Shown: positions 8,456 through 17,053 of the stretch, in pieces
Position numbering within the stretch: position 1 is the first letter of the stretch
Layout of the letters: each line of letters begins with the position of its first letter
Origin: an uncultured Porphyromonadaceae bacterium
GTDB lineage: Bacteria > Bacteroidota > Bacteroidia > Bacteroidales > Muribaculaceae
DNA: 64,000 nt
NCBI GenBank assembly: GCA_947643165.1
Contig: CANRVB010000002.1
Coordinates: 1-64,000 of the forward strand
Reading direction: 5' to 3'
The notes under the pieces: model-generated
The model's input: only the letters and a program-made list of their open reading frames with translations
The model's database searches: none
What the model was told of the DNA's origin: nothing
Translations under genes and position numbers: made by a program

Positions 8456-8644
8456 ATGTTACTCATAATAATCATAGTGTGCGCTATTTTCTCATTTGTA
8501 TTTCAGCCATTTGTGGACAGAATAATTAGAAAGAATATCTCTTCAAAGAGTATCACCGTCCCCCTCATGTTGCTTGTTTACTGGGTCATTTTCATGGTTC
8601 TCTATGGAATTGCCGCTCTGTTAGGCTTCAACATCTTGGATTAA
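8456..8644 (+). CDS. Small membrane protein (62 aa), unknown function
   Basis: A short hydrophobic protein with two likely transmembrane helices (about 2-17 and 35-57) joined by a short basic segment (DRIIRKNISSKS). It follows the 76-residue protein on the same strand, after a hairpin. Both share the layout of helix, basic loop, helix, but there is no clear sequence identity between them. Family and function are not recognised. The absence of any other candidate in this stretch and a plausible ATG support it, but it could be a chance ORF. Confidence 0.4.
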   Translation: MLLIIIIVCAIFSFVFQPFVDRIIRKNISSKSITVPLMLLVYWVIFMVLYGIAALLGFNILD

Positions 8645-8732
8645 CTCACCCCCCCGACTCATAAATTGTGACACCACTGGTGCCCAAATTATCGTGATCT
8701 AAATTTTTGCAAATTATGCCAGTCGACAATGA

Positions 8733-8792
8733 CTTGACCCTTGTCTTTTTATCCTGACGGTTTAAGAATCCAGCGATTTTTATGTACTTTTG
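8733..8792 (+). promoter_or_regulatory. Promoter module copy B, upstream of the R-M remnant and AlbA_2 gene
   Basis: The -7 box TACTTTTG is at 8785-8792. The module from CTTGAC (8733) to 8792 aligns with 5095-5152, with a two-base gap; the final 25 bases differ at one position. A leader of about 145 bases follows before the ATG at 8941. The rest of the 8645-8940 gap shows no gene. Confidence 0.55.
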
Positions 8793-8940
8793 TCTGAGGA
8801 ATAGTAACGTTCATCTGAAAATGACCAACTGATAATAAAAGACATACGGCGAGAGCCGAAAAACCTTTGAGAACTCCGGAGTAGTCGTTACGGGCTTTGG
8901 TCAGCCGTCAGATACTGCCTGGGAGTTTTCTGTCTATATC

Positions 8941-9255
8941 ATGGCAAAGAAAACCAAATCATATTCGCAGGTGCAGGCGACTGATGCTCTTGAACAACTC
9001 GGCCGTCAGGAAACAACTGCGTCAGAATTTATTTATGACCTTCTCCGCATCTTTGCCGGATATGGAGACGGGCAGATTCGTCGTACTAAAGAAGGCCCTG
9101 GCAATCTTGCAAAGGATGGTGAAACTGTGCTGATCAAAAATCTTGTAGCCTATCGTCCCTTTATGTCGAGGCCCCTGTTCTGCTTATTTGCAGAATACAC
9201 CGGTCTATTTTCAGGAAGAAACTATTTACGTACACCTTTTCAACCTCTACACTAA
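8941..9255 (+). pseudogene. Possible N-terminal remnant of a restriction/modification enzyme (104 aa)
   Basis: The ORF opens with a lysine-rich start, then SEFIYDLLRIFAGYGDGQIRR, GNLAKDGETVLIKNLVAYRP (about residues 27-74). This pattern reminds me of the extreme N-terminus of large SAM-dependent DNA methyltransferase/restriction fusions, which are many hundreds of residues longer. After about residue 74 the sequence loses that character and stops at 9255. It is therefore best read as a truncated remnant, or as a small unknown protein. It precedes the AlbA_2 gene by 12 bases on the same strand. The family recall is weak. Confidence 0.35.
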
Positions 9256-9267
9256 AATTGTAAAGAA

Positions 9268-10779
9268 ATGATATCAAAGAAAGAATTACAACGACTTCTG
9301 GCAAATTTGGAAAGTGATAGGGTTGAGCGAACTATATCCACTGATAAGATGGATAAGTTCGGGGAGGCAATCTGTTCTTTCTCTAATGATCTTCCTGATT
9401 ACCAAAAACCGGGATATCTCATAATCGGAGCTGATGATAAAACTGGCAAGGTCATACCTATAAAAATAACAGACTCGCTGCTGAAAAATATAGCTTCCAT
9501 CCGCACTGAGGGAAATATTCAGCCGCAACCATCAATGATAGTTGAAAAGGTAGATCTTGACGACGGTCCTGTTATTGTTGTTGAGGTTCAGCCTGCTCAT
9601 TTCCCTCCTGTCAAATATAAAGGAAAGATATGTGTACGTGTTGGCCCTCGCAGAGGGACGGCAAATGAAGATGACGAACGGAAACTATATGAAAAGCGGG
9701 CATCCCATGTGCAGACATTTGATGCAATGCCTTGCCTTGATAGTTCTTTAGAAGACTTGGATGTGCGCTTGTTTAAGCAAATATATCTCCCCAAAGCATA
9801 TCCGGAAGATGTACTTGATAATGATAGGAGGGATGTAAGGCTTCAGCTTCAATCATTAGGTTTCTATGATATGAAATATGATTGCCCTACATTTGCAGGC
9901 ATATTGATGTTTGGCAACAATGTAGAACGTCGATTACCGGGTGCATACGTACAGTATGTACGATTTGGAGGTGATGGTAGAGGGGCTGACATCTCTAACG
10001 ATTACAAGTTCTCCGGCAATTTAATGACCGTATTAAGTCAACTTGACACTTTTGTATCAACAACGATAGCAAAGAAACGTCCGGTTCCGGTAAGTGCACT
10101 GAGAGAAGCGAATTTAGTAGATTATCCATCATGGGCAATTCGAGAATTGCTTATGAATGCAGTGTGTCATCGCGACTACGAAGGTAATGGACCTATTCAA
10201 TTTTATCAATATGATGATAGAATTGAGATATTAAATCCAGGAGGTCTTTATGGAAAAGCTAATCCACGAAATTTTCCATGGGTTAACGATTATCGCAATG
10301 GTGTTATTGCTGAAGCAATGAAGGTTCTCGGATTCGTTAACCGTTTCAGTAGAGGAGTCCAGCGTGTACAGGAAGAATTAAAGGCAAATGGCAATGATGA
10401 TGCGGATTTCAACCTGGAACTTGAGACAGCCTTTCTTGTGAGAGTTAAGATTTCCAAAAAATCTTTTGCTACAGGAGGTGAAGCAAAAGGCGAAGCAAAA
10501 GGTGAAGCAAAAGGTGAAGCAAAAGGTGAAGCAAAAGGTGAAGCAAAAGGTGAAGCAAAAGATATAAAAACTTCACTATCTGAGTCAGCTTTGCTTGTCT
10601 ACAGGGAGATTGTATCGGATCCACATGTGACGCGTTCTGTTTTAGCCTCATCATTACAAATTTCTGAAACAAAAGCCTATCGCGCAACAATAGAACTAAA
10701 AGATAATAATATTATACGGCGGATAGGTGGTCGGAAACTTGGATATTGGGAAATTTTAAAGATTTTGAGCATCGACTGA
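9268..10779 (+). CDS. AlbA_2 (Schlafen-like)/HATPase_c_4 DNA-binding protein with GEAK repeat
   Basis: A 503-residue protein. An AlbA_2/Schlafen-type nucleic-acid-binding domain occupies about residues 15-130 (VERTISTDKMDKFGEAICSFSND...GYLIIGADD). An ATP-binding domain of the HATPase_c_4 kind is at about 285-395 (AIRELLMNAVCHRDYEGNGPIQ, EILNPGGLYG). A C-terminal winged-helix segment occupies about 445-503. Between the last two sits a hydrophilic linker of seven GEAK units (residues 404-431), encoded by seven 12-base repeats. Such proteins are often called RecG-like or putative transcription regulators, and some relatives occur in defence islands; no function is proven. Base composition is AT-rich compared with flanks. 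Confidence 0.82.
   Translation: MISKKELQRLLANLESDRVERTISTDKMDKFGEAICSFSNDLPDYQKPGYLIIGADDKTGKVIPIKITDSLLKNIASIRTEGNIQPQPSMIVEKVDLDDGPVIVVEVQPAHFPPVKYKGKICVRVGPRRGTANEDDERKLYEKRASHVQTFDAMPCLDSSLEDLDVRLFKQIYLPKAYPEDVLDNDRRDVRLQLQSLGFYDMKYDCPTFAGILMFGNNVERRLPGAYVQYVRFGGDGRGADISNDYKFSGNLMTVLSQLDTFVSTTIAKKRPVPVSALREANLVDYPSWAIRELLMNAVCHRDYEGNGPIQFYQYDDRIEILNPGGLYGKANPRNFPWVNDYRNGVIAEAMKVLGFVNRFSRGVQRVQEELKANGNDDADFNLELETAFLVRVKISKKSFATGGEAKGEAKGEAKGEAKGEAKGEAKGEAKDIKTSLSESALLVYREIVSDPHVTRSVLASSLQISETKAYRATIELKDNNIIRRIGGRKLGYWEILKILSID
10477..10560 (+). repeat. Seven tandem 12-bp repeats inside the AlbA_2 gene
   Basis: The unit GGTGAAGCAAAA occurs seven times without interruption; only the second unit differs (GGCGAAGCAAAA). 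Each unit encodes GEAK. Because 12 is a multiple of three, copy-number change would lengthen or shorten the linker without breaking the frame. Confidence 0.97.
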
Positions 10780-10906
10780 TCTCGTAGCAGTACAATATTC
10801 CTGAACTGGCCAATCTGTAATACCGGTTCGGTATCCGCGAAATGCCGTTGGACTCTACATATTGCCGGAGTATCATAAATTTTTTTCACTTTTTGTCAAT
10901 ACGTAA

Positions 10907-10935
10907 TTTGATGTCATAAATTTTTTATATATTTG
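10907..10935 (+). promoter_or_regulatory. Promoter of the sulfatase gene, giving a leaderless or near-leaderless transcript
   Basis: TTTG (10907-10910) and TATATTTG (10928-10935), separated by 17 bases, resemble the -33/-7 pair with a short spacer. The ATG at 10942 begins only 6 bases after the -7 box, which is about where transcription should start. Confidence 0.5.
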
Positions 10936-10941
10936 CTACCT

Positions 10942-12486
10942 ATGAAACCGATAGCCTTGACAATGACAATTGCGGCTACCTCCCTGGCCGCAAATATGCA
11001 CGCAGCTCAACAGCAGCGGCCCAATATCATTCTGTTTATGGTCGATGATATGGGCTGGCAGGATACATCCGTGCCGTTTACCGACACCCCTACCCCTTAC
11101 AACCGGATGTTTCAGACTCCGGCAATGGAGCGTCTCGCAGCCTCAGGAATGAAATTCACGCAGGCCTATGCCTGTGCCATCAGCTCCCCATCAAGGTGTA
11201 GCCTCTTTACCGGCGTCAACGCCGCTCGTCATGGCGTCACAAACTGGACGCTCCTCCGCGATCAGACCACCGACGAACCATGCGATTCAATTATTATCCC
11301 CGACTGGAACTACAACGGCATACAGCGTGTACCAGGCATCAACAACACATTTGTCGGACCGTCATTTGTTCAGGAGCTTAAAGACTCCGGCTACCACACC
11401 ATCCACGTCGGCAAGGCTCACCTTGGCGCATTCGATACCCCCGGCGAGAACCCTCACCACTGGGGATTCGAAGTCAATGTCGCAGGAAGCGCCATCGGTG
11501 GTCTCGCGACATACCTCAGCGAACGCCGCTATGGTCATGACGAAGACGGCAACCCGACATCCCGGTTCGCAGTCGAAGGCCTTGAAAAATACTGGAATAC
11601 AGGCACATTTATTACCGAAGCGCTCACTCAGGAAGCTATTTCCGAACTCGACAGAGCCAAGCGCTACGGACAGCCATGGTTCCTCTACATGGCCCACTAT
11701 GCCGTCCATGTACCCATCGACCGCGACACACGCTTCTACCAGAAGCATCTTGACCGCGGCCTCTCACCGCGCGAAGCCGCCTATGCCTCTCTTGTCGAAG
11801 GCATGGACAAAAGCCTCGGCGATCTCCTCGATTGGGTAGAGAAAAACGGCGAGGCCGACAACACCATCATCATATTCATGAGCGACAACGGAGGCCTCGC
11901 TGCCGGAGGGCAGTGGCGCGACGGCGATCTCCACACCCAGAACTCACCCCTCTATTCTGGCAAAGGATCCCTTCACGAAGGCGGCATACGAGTCCCAATG
12001 ATAGTGAGATGGCCCGGACATACCACACCCGCCGCACGGTGCGACAATTACGTCATGATCGAAGACTTCTATCCCACCATCACACAGATGGCCGGCATCG
12101 ATCCCGACAAATCCACCCATTACGGCCACCGCATCGACGGCCGCAGTTTTGTCCCCCTCATCGACGGCACCGGCGATCCCTCAGCCGACCGTCCGCTTAT
12201 ATGGAACTTCCCCAACGTATGGGGGCTGCCCGGTCCGGCTATCGACCTCAACTGCGCTATCCGCAAAAACCAGTGGAAACTGATCTACAACTATGCCACA
12301 GGACGTAAGCAACTCTACGATATAAACGCCGATATCAGCGAGAAAAACGATCTCTCCGCCTCACGCCCAGATATAGTGAGAACTCTCTCGGCCGAACTTG
12401 GCGACAGCCTCCGCAGCGCCGGTGCCATGCGCCCCTTGCTCAAACGCACAGGCAAGCCACTCCCTTGGCCCGATGAGACACGATGA
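10942..12486 (+). CDS. Secreted sulfatase, serine type
   Basis: A 514-residue exported type I sulfatase, counted from the ATG at 10942. An in-frame TTG nine bases earlier lies inside the promoter -7 box and is not a credible start. A signal peptide covers about residues 1-22. The metal-binding VDDMGW motif has Asp35/Asp36. The modified residue lies in SSPSR (Ser81-Arg85), so it needs an anaerobic radical-SAM sulfatase-maturing enzyme to form formylglycine. IMRWPG-like and SDNGG segments further support the family. The sulfated substrate (mucin or other host glycan) is a guess. It stands alone on the strand, with MsrAB 200 bases downstream; that gap shows no gene. Confidence 0.92.
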   Translation: MKPIALTMTIAATSLAANMHAAQQQRPNIILFMVDDMGWQDTSVPFTDTPTPYNRMFQTPAMERLAASGMKFTQAYACAISSPSRCSLFTGVNAARHGVTNWTLLRDQTTDEPCDSIIIPDWNYNGIQRVPGINNTFVGPSFVQELKDSGYHTIHVGKAHLGAFDTPGENPHHWGFEVNVAGSAIGGLATYLSERRYGHDEDGNPTSRFAVEGLEKYWNTGTFITEALTQEAISELDRAKRYGQPWFLYMAHYAVHVPIDRDTRFYQKHLDRGLSPREAAYASLVEGMDKSLGDLLDWVEKNGEADNTIIIFMSDNGGLAAGGQWRDGDLHTQNSPLYSGKGSLHEGGIRVPMIVRWPGHTTPAARCDNYVMIEDFYPTITQMAGIDPDKSTHYGHRIDGRSFVPLIDGTGDPSADRPLIWNFPNVWGLPGPAIDLNCAIRKNQWKLIYNYATGRKQLYDINADISEKNDLSASRPDIVRTLSAELGDSLRSAGAMRPLLKRTGKPLPWPDETR

Positions 12487-12686
12487 CCCTCATTCTCCAT
12501 CTCCCTATCTCTCTCTCGGAATCCCTCCTCACTCAGGCCGTAAGTCCTGCTAAGGCAGGCAGGCTTGAACCTATTTGCTCTCTGTCTGATTATACTCTAT
12601 AACCGAATCTGCCATACGGCTTCTTACCTATGCGTCCCGTTTCAGGACGAAAGCCCGAGGCAAAAATCCTAAACCTATCTACCATT

Positions 12687-13637
12687 ATGATTAACAAAGA
12701 AATTTATCTTGCCGGCGGTTGCTTTTGGGGTACTGAGCATTTCCTTGGACTCATTCCCGGTGTTAAGGATACACATGTCGGCTACGCTAACAGCAACAAA
12801 CCAAATCCCCATTACAACGAAGTGCGCACAGGTCATACCGGCGCCGTCGAAACCGTAAAGGTCAGCTATGATGACAGCGTGGTTTCGTTGGCCGATATAC
12901 TCGGGTTATTCTTCAAGACCATCGACCCTACCAGCTACAACCGTCAGGGCGAGGATGTCGGATCTCAATATCGCACCGGAATCTACTTTACTGACCCTGC
13001 TGATCAGCCAGTTATCAAGGAATCTATCGACCGGCTCGCCGCACGGACCCCGGGAAAGGTCGTAATTGAGGTTATGCCGCTCCGAAACTTCTATCCAGCA
13101 GAGGCTTACCATCAGGATTACCTCTATAAAAACCCCGGAGGCTACTGCCATATAGATCCATCCCTGTTCGATCTCGCACGTAACTCGCGCAAAGAGAGGC
13201 GTTTATACCCCCGTCCGTCCGACGAAGTGCTCCGTTCACGCCTCACTTCCATGCAGTACCAGGTCACGCAACATGCTGCTACTGAGCCACCTTACCGAAA
13301 CGAGTACAACTCCGAGTTCCGTCCCGGCCTCTATGTCGACATCGTAACCGGCGAACCTCTTTTCGCCTCGTCCGACAAGTTTGAGTCGGGGTGCGGATGG
13401 CCTGCTTTTACGCGTCCTGTAAGCGAGGATGTGGTGGTGGAGCGGCGCGATTTATCGCACGGAATGGACCGGATAGAGGTTGTAAGTCGCAGTGGATCAA
13501 CGCATTTGGGTCACGTTTTTCAGGATGGGCCAAATGGTGGCCGGAGGTACTGTATAAACAGTGCGAGTCTGAAATTTGTGCCGGTTGAGGAAATGAAGGC
13601 TCAAGGATACGGTGAATATATATCGCTGATTTCCTGA
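12687..13637 (+). CDS. msrAB: Fused methionine sulfoxide reductase MsrA-MsrB
   Basis: A 316-residue fusion that repairs oxidised methionine. The N-terminal MsrA domain carries GGCFWG with catalytic Cys12 and acts on S-sulfoxides. The C-terminal MsrB domain (about 185-310) carries the [21 protein letters not shown] and SGCGWPAF segments and catalytic Cys289 in RYCINSASL, acting on R-sulfoxides. The ATG at 12687 starts directly before the MsrA motif; an in-frame ATG at 12630 would add 19 residues unlike the family. No signal peptide is seen, so the protein is probably cytoplasmic. An intrinsic terminator follows. Confidence 0.95.
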   Translation: MINKEIYLAGGCFWGTEHFLGLIPGVKDTHVGYANSNKPNPHYNEVRTGHTGAVETVKVSYDDSVVSLADILGLFFKTIDPTSYNRQGEDVGSQYRTGIYFTDPADQPVIKESIDRLAARTPGKVVIEVMPLRNFYPAEAYHQDYLYKNPGGYCHIDPSLFDLARNSRKERRLYPRPSDEVLRSRLTSMQYQVTQHAATEPPYRNEYNSEFRPGLYVDIVTGEPLFASSDKFESGCGWPAFTRPVSEDVVVERRDLSHGMDRIEVVSRSGSTHLGHVFQDGPNGGRRYCINSASLKFVPVEEMKAQGYGEYISLIS

Positions 13638-13640
13638 CAG

Positions 13641-14927
13641 TTACTCGGCCCCTTCTTTATCGGAAGGGGCTATTTTTATGAGCTCAAGGCGTGTAGCGGA
13701 GCGTTTTACGATGGTGAATTTGTACGTATCTATCTCAATTTCAGCACCTTGCGTCGGTATTGTCCCGATTGAGTGCAGAAGATAGCCCGCCAAAGTCTGA
13801 TAATTGCTGTCATCTTGCGGAATATCAAGGTGATAGGTCCGACGCAGGGTTTCTATCTCGATACGTCCTGCAAATTCGTAGATTCCGGGGCTTATCTCGC
13901 GTGCGGTGATGTCGGTAGTGTCATGCTCATCGCGTATGTCGCCGCAGATTTCCTCCATGAGGTCCTCGAGAGTGACGAGTCCGGATGTGCCTCCGAACTC
14001 ATCGACCACGATGGCCAATGAGCGCTTCTCGCCGAGCATACGCCGCATGAGTACGTTGGCAAGCAGGGTCTCGGGCGCGTAGATGACGGGCTTTAGATGC
14101 TCTTTCCAGTCGTTGTCGGGAATGAAGAGCTCGCTGACGTGGATGTAGCCCTTGATGTCGTCGATGTCCTCTGAGTAAACTATTATCTTGGAGCGTCCGC
14201 TGCTTGTGAAGAGGTCGCTGAGCTGCTGGCGTGTGGTCGTGTTTATATCGACAGCCACGACCTCGTTGCGGGGCTGCATGCAGTCGCGCACGCGGGTTGT
14301 GGAGAAGTCGAGGGCGTTGTAGAAGATCTTGACCTCGTTCTCCACGGGGGTCTTGTCGGGGTTGACCTCGTCGATGGTTTTCTCAAGATAGGAGTTGAGA
14401 TCGCCCATGCTGAGCATGCCGAGGCGGTTACCTTCGGTGTGGATGCCGAAGAGTTTCATGATTCCCCGGGAGAGGAGTGTGATGAACATCGAGATGGGGT
14501 AGAGGACGATGTAGAATATGTAGATAGGGAGGGCGAAGACCTTGAATGAGGCGTTGGGGTTGATGCGGAACACCGTTTTGGGGATGAATTCGCCGGTGAG
14601 GAGTATTACGCCTGTGGATATGAGGGTAGAGCAGAGCAGGACAAGCGCCTGGTTGTGGAGGTTGCTGTCGAGCCAAGGCTCGAGCAGATATGCGGCTCCC
14701 ATTCCATAGATAACGAGCACAATGTTGTTTCCTACAAGGATTGTGCTGATAAACAGGTCCTCGTTGGAGTAAAACCGGTCGATCATGCGTGCTATGAGGC
14801 CTCCGTTGTTGCGGTCGAGCTCGACACGGACCCTGTCGGATGATATATATGCTATCTCGACGCCAGAAAAGAGCGCCGAGAATATCAGAGAGATTATCGT
14901 GAGTAAAATCCAGCCTGTAGGTGTCAT
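13641..14927 (-). CDS. CNNM/CorC (hemolysin C-like) family transmembrane CBS protein
   Basis: A 428-residue protein. An N-terminal CNNM/DUF21 membrane domain of about three to four helices (residues 1-190) is followed by a pair of CBS domains (about 205-335: MQPRNEVVAVDINTT..., VVDEFGGTSGLVTLEDLMEEICGDI) and a C-terminal CorC_HlyC domain (about 345-425). Relatives are linked to Mg2+/Co2+ efflux or ion homeostasis; older hemolysin names are misleading. It is the last gene of the leftward coaX-lptC operon, 24 bases after lptC. Its final codons contain the msrAB terminator. Confidence 0.88.
   Translation of the reverse strand: MTPTGWILLTIISLIFSALFSGVEIAYISSDRVRVELDRNNGGLIARMIDRFYSNEDLFISTILVGNNIVLVIYGMGAAYLLEPWLDSNLHNQALVLLCSTLISTGVILLTGEFIPKTVFRINPNASFKVFALPIYIFYIVLYPISMFITLLSRGIMKLFGIHTEGNRLGMLSMGDLNSYLEKTIDEVNPDKTPVENEVKIFYNALDFSTTRVRDCMQPRNEVVAVDINTTTRQQLSDLFTSSGRSKIIVYSEDIDDIKGYIHVSELFIPDNDWKEHLKPVIYAPETLLANVLMRRMLGEKRSLAIVVDEFGGTSGLVTLEDLMEEICGDIRDEHDTTDITAREISPGIYEFAGRIEIETLRRTYHLDIPQDDSNYQTLAGYLLHSIGTIPTQGAEIEIDTYKFTIVKRSATRLELIKIAPSDKEGAE
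13648..13677 (+). terminator. Intrinsic terminator of msrAB inside the 3' end of the convergent gene
   Basis: GCCCCTTC (13648-13655) pairs with GAAGGGGC (13663-13670), loop TTTATCG, followed by TATTTTTA. The whole stem lies in the last codons of the convergent CNNM/CBS gene, which ends at 13641. Confidence 0.75.
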
Positions 14928-14951
14928 CTGGTTGCTGTTAAGGTGTTGCGG

Positions 14952-15743
14952 TCATTGTGCTTCGACAGGGTCGAGCCTTGCCGGTTCGACAAATGCGGCG
15001 GTATCGGGCCGTGTACGGGGAAGGCGGAGGGGTCTGATCTTGCGTGCGGGTGCCGACGGCTGTGTGCTTACGAAGACGGTGTCGGTAGGGATGCCGTTGA
15101 AAGCGGTGTCGGTACGCTGGGCATCGACGGGGTCGGCTCCGGCGACCAGAGTGGGATCGTAGGGGTTGCCAATCTGATTGTCGGGATCGGGGCGGAACTG
15201 AGAGGCGGGGAAGCTGCCGGTAGGCCTGATGATGACGTAGTCGGTGAACTCATCGTTGGAGCGGAGTCCATAACCTTCGATGATTCTGTCGGGCCGCTCG
15301 ATGTGGATGAACGAGTCGGTATAGACCTGACGGGTCATCCGGTTCCAGGTGAGGTGTTCGGTGAGGAACCGCTGTTTGTCGGAGGAGTGAATGTCGACGG
15401 CACCGAAGAGGTCCCAGATGTCGCGTGTGGAGTAGTAGATGGCCGAGTCGCAGTCGATGGTTGCGTTTATCTTCATGGCGTTGTCGTAGCGCTCCATGTG
15501 CATGCCGTAGTTGAATCGCCATGACGGATCGCTTGCCTCGTCGTATACGAGCCATATCGGGGCGAGTATGCGGTAGCGCAGTATGCCTGAGTCGGAAATG
15601 ACGGTATTCACATCGGTTGTGGTCATGGTGGCAAACGTCTCGGGGTCGATAGCAAGGTTGTAGCGCTCCTTGTGGGAGTCCTTGCATGACCAGAGAGACG
15701 CCGCGAGCGCCAATATAGCCGAAAATGCCAGAAGATGCCTCAT
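14952..15743 (-). CDS. lptC: LptC-like LPS-export lipoprotein
   Basis: A 263-residue lipoprotein with lipobox SLWSC (Cys20). The following domain (about 45-190: SGILRYRILAPIWLVYDEASDPSWRFNYGMHMERYD, then CDSAIYYSTRDIWDLFGAVDIHS, TEHLTWNRMTRQVYTDSFIHI) is typical of Bacteroidota LptC. In E. coli the LptC beta-jellyroll passes lipopolysaccharide from the inner-membrane ABC transporter to LptA. A proline- and alanine-rich tail follows. It sits between a putative outer-membrane barrel and the CNNM gene on the same strand. Confidence 0.85.
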   Translation of the reverse strand: MRHLLAFSAILALAASLWSCKDSHKERYNLAIDPETFATMTTTDVNTVISDSGILRYRILAPIWLVYDEASDPSWRFNYGMHMERYDNAMKINATIDCDSAIYYSTRDIWDLFGAVDIHSSDKQRFLTEHLTWNRMTRQVYTDSFIHIERPDRIIEGYGLRSNDEFTDYVIIRPTGSFPASQFRPDPDNQIGNPYDPTLVAGADPVDAQRTDTAFNGIPTDTVFVSTQPSAPARKIRPLRLPRTRPDTAAFVEPARLDPVEAQ

Positions 15744-15760
15744 TTACAGAGATCTGATGA

Positions 15761-17053
15761 TCAGTTGATCTTGCGCTGGAAGAACCAGAGTTCGTTGAAG
15801 TTGATACCGAGGGTGACAGCGAAGCGGTTTTCCTTGAGGAGCGGTGTGGGGTATGCCTGACGGCGGCGCCACTCGAATCCGAGGTTGATGAGGGTCTTAC
15901 CCATAGGAGCGGGCAGGCCGAAACCGCATGTCAGACCGTAGTCGCGGACGTTGTTGTCGCCAACCATGATGTAGTCGCGGTTGTAGAATCCACCGATACG
16001 GAACTGGATACGCTGCAGGTAGTTGCCGCGCTCGCGGTGGCGGTACTGGGCGCCGACTGACACCTGATAGCGGTCGTCGAAGCGGGAGCCGGAGAAGTTT
16101 TCCATATCCATGAACTTAGCGCTTCCCCAGGGCTGGTAGGTAAGGTCGGCTTCCACAGTGAGGGCGTTGCGCCAACGGTAGCTTATGCCGCCACCCCAGG
16201 TGTCGGGAGTGGAGAAGTGTTTCTTCATGCTTGTGCGCTGGATGACAGTGTCGGCGAGCACCTTGTTGTTCTCGACATCGTTGGTCATGTCGTATTTGGT
16301 GACCCAGGCATGTCCGAGGAGGCTTTTACCGGGTGAGTAGACGGCTCCGAGGGTGATGGTGTTGTCGTCGTTTATGTCAAATCCATACTGGACGCCGAAC
16401 TCGAGGTTGTAGTCGCGCACTTCCATGACCTGTTCGAAGAGGGCGGTGGTGTTGCCTGTAGGAGTGGTCATGACGTCGTGGGTTATAGTGCCGAAGAGGT
16501 AGCTGATATTGGCACCTACGGTAAAGCCCTTGAAGAGGCGTCCGCTGAAGCCCAGATAGAGCTGGTTGAGTCCGCCGTCGCCCTGACGCTGGGTAGAACC
16601 GTTCTCGATGTCGTTGCCAAAGAGGTAGCCCACGGAGGAGTAGGGTACCAGACCTACCGATCCGCCCATGAACTTTCCGATGGGGAACTGCATGGTGATA
16701 TAGTCGAGTCCGCCTCCCGAGAGAGAATTAGAGAGCGTGCCCTCCTTGGACTGGGTGTTGGTATAGTCGATACCCATGTCGAAGAGGAAGGTGAGGGAGT
16801 CGATAGCCGAGTATGAGGCAGGGTTCATCACGTTAATCTGTCTGCCGGAGCGCATAGCGTAGCCTACGCCACCCATCTGCCGCTGAGCCGATGTCGCGTT
16901 GTCGCGCAAGAGGCCGTAGCCGAATTTGGAGTAAGGGCTCGACGTATTCTGAGCCACGGAGTGGGCCGGGAAGAGAGCGGCGAGCAGCAGAGTGGCCGCT
17001 GCTATGAGGCGGCTAAATGTGAAGTGCCGCATGCTGTTGTTGGATATGTTCAT
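15761..17053 (-). CDS. Outer-membrane beta-barrel protein, FadL-like appearance
   Basis: A 430-residue exported protein. A signal peptide ends near HSVAQ (about residue 35), and a mature N-terminus SSPYSKFGYG is followed by alternating hydrophobic/aromatic strands, ending LGINFNELWFFQRKIN with a C-terminal amphipathic segment. This is the pattern of a transmembrane barrel; the start MGGVGYAMRSG...NVMNPASY recalls the FadL/OmpP1 group. Substrate is unknown. Its start overlaps the end of coaX by 41 bases; an internal Met at residue 8 would reduce the overlap to 20. The position between coaX and lptC hints at an envelope role. Confidence 0.75.
   Translation of the reverse strand: MNISNNSMRHFTFSRLIAAATLLLAALFPAHSVAQNTSSPYSKFGYGLLRDNATSAQRQMGGVGYAMRSGRQINVMNPASYSAIDSLTFLFDMGIDYTNTQSKEGTLSNSLSGGGLDYITMQFPIGKFMGGSVGLVPYSSVGYLFGNDIENGSTQRQGDGGLNQLYLGFSGRLFKGFTVGANISYLFGTITHDVMTTPTGNTTALFEQVMEVRDYNLEFGVQYGFDINDDNTITLGAVYSPGKSLLGHAWVTKYDMTNDVENNKVLADTVIQRTSMKKHFSTPDTWGGGISYRWRNALTVEADLTYQPWGSAKFMDMENFSGSRFDDRYQVSVGAQYRHRERGNYLQRIQFRIGGFYNRDYIMVGDNNVRDYGLTCGFGLPAPMGKTLINLGFEWRRRQAYPTPLLKENRFAVTLGINFNELWFFQRKIN

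Noticed and set aside
10477-10560. CRISPR-like direct repeats
   Set aside because: The repeats are contiguous 12-base units in frame inside a coding sequence, with no spacers and no cas genes.
10933-10941. TTG start for the sulfatase
   Set aside because: The TTG is part of the TATATTTG promoter box, and the signal peptide is best from the ATG at 10942.
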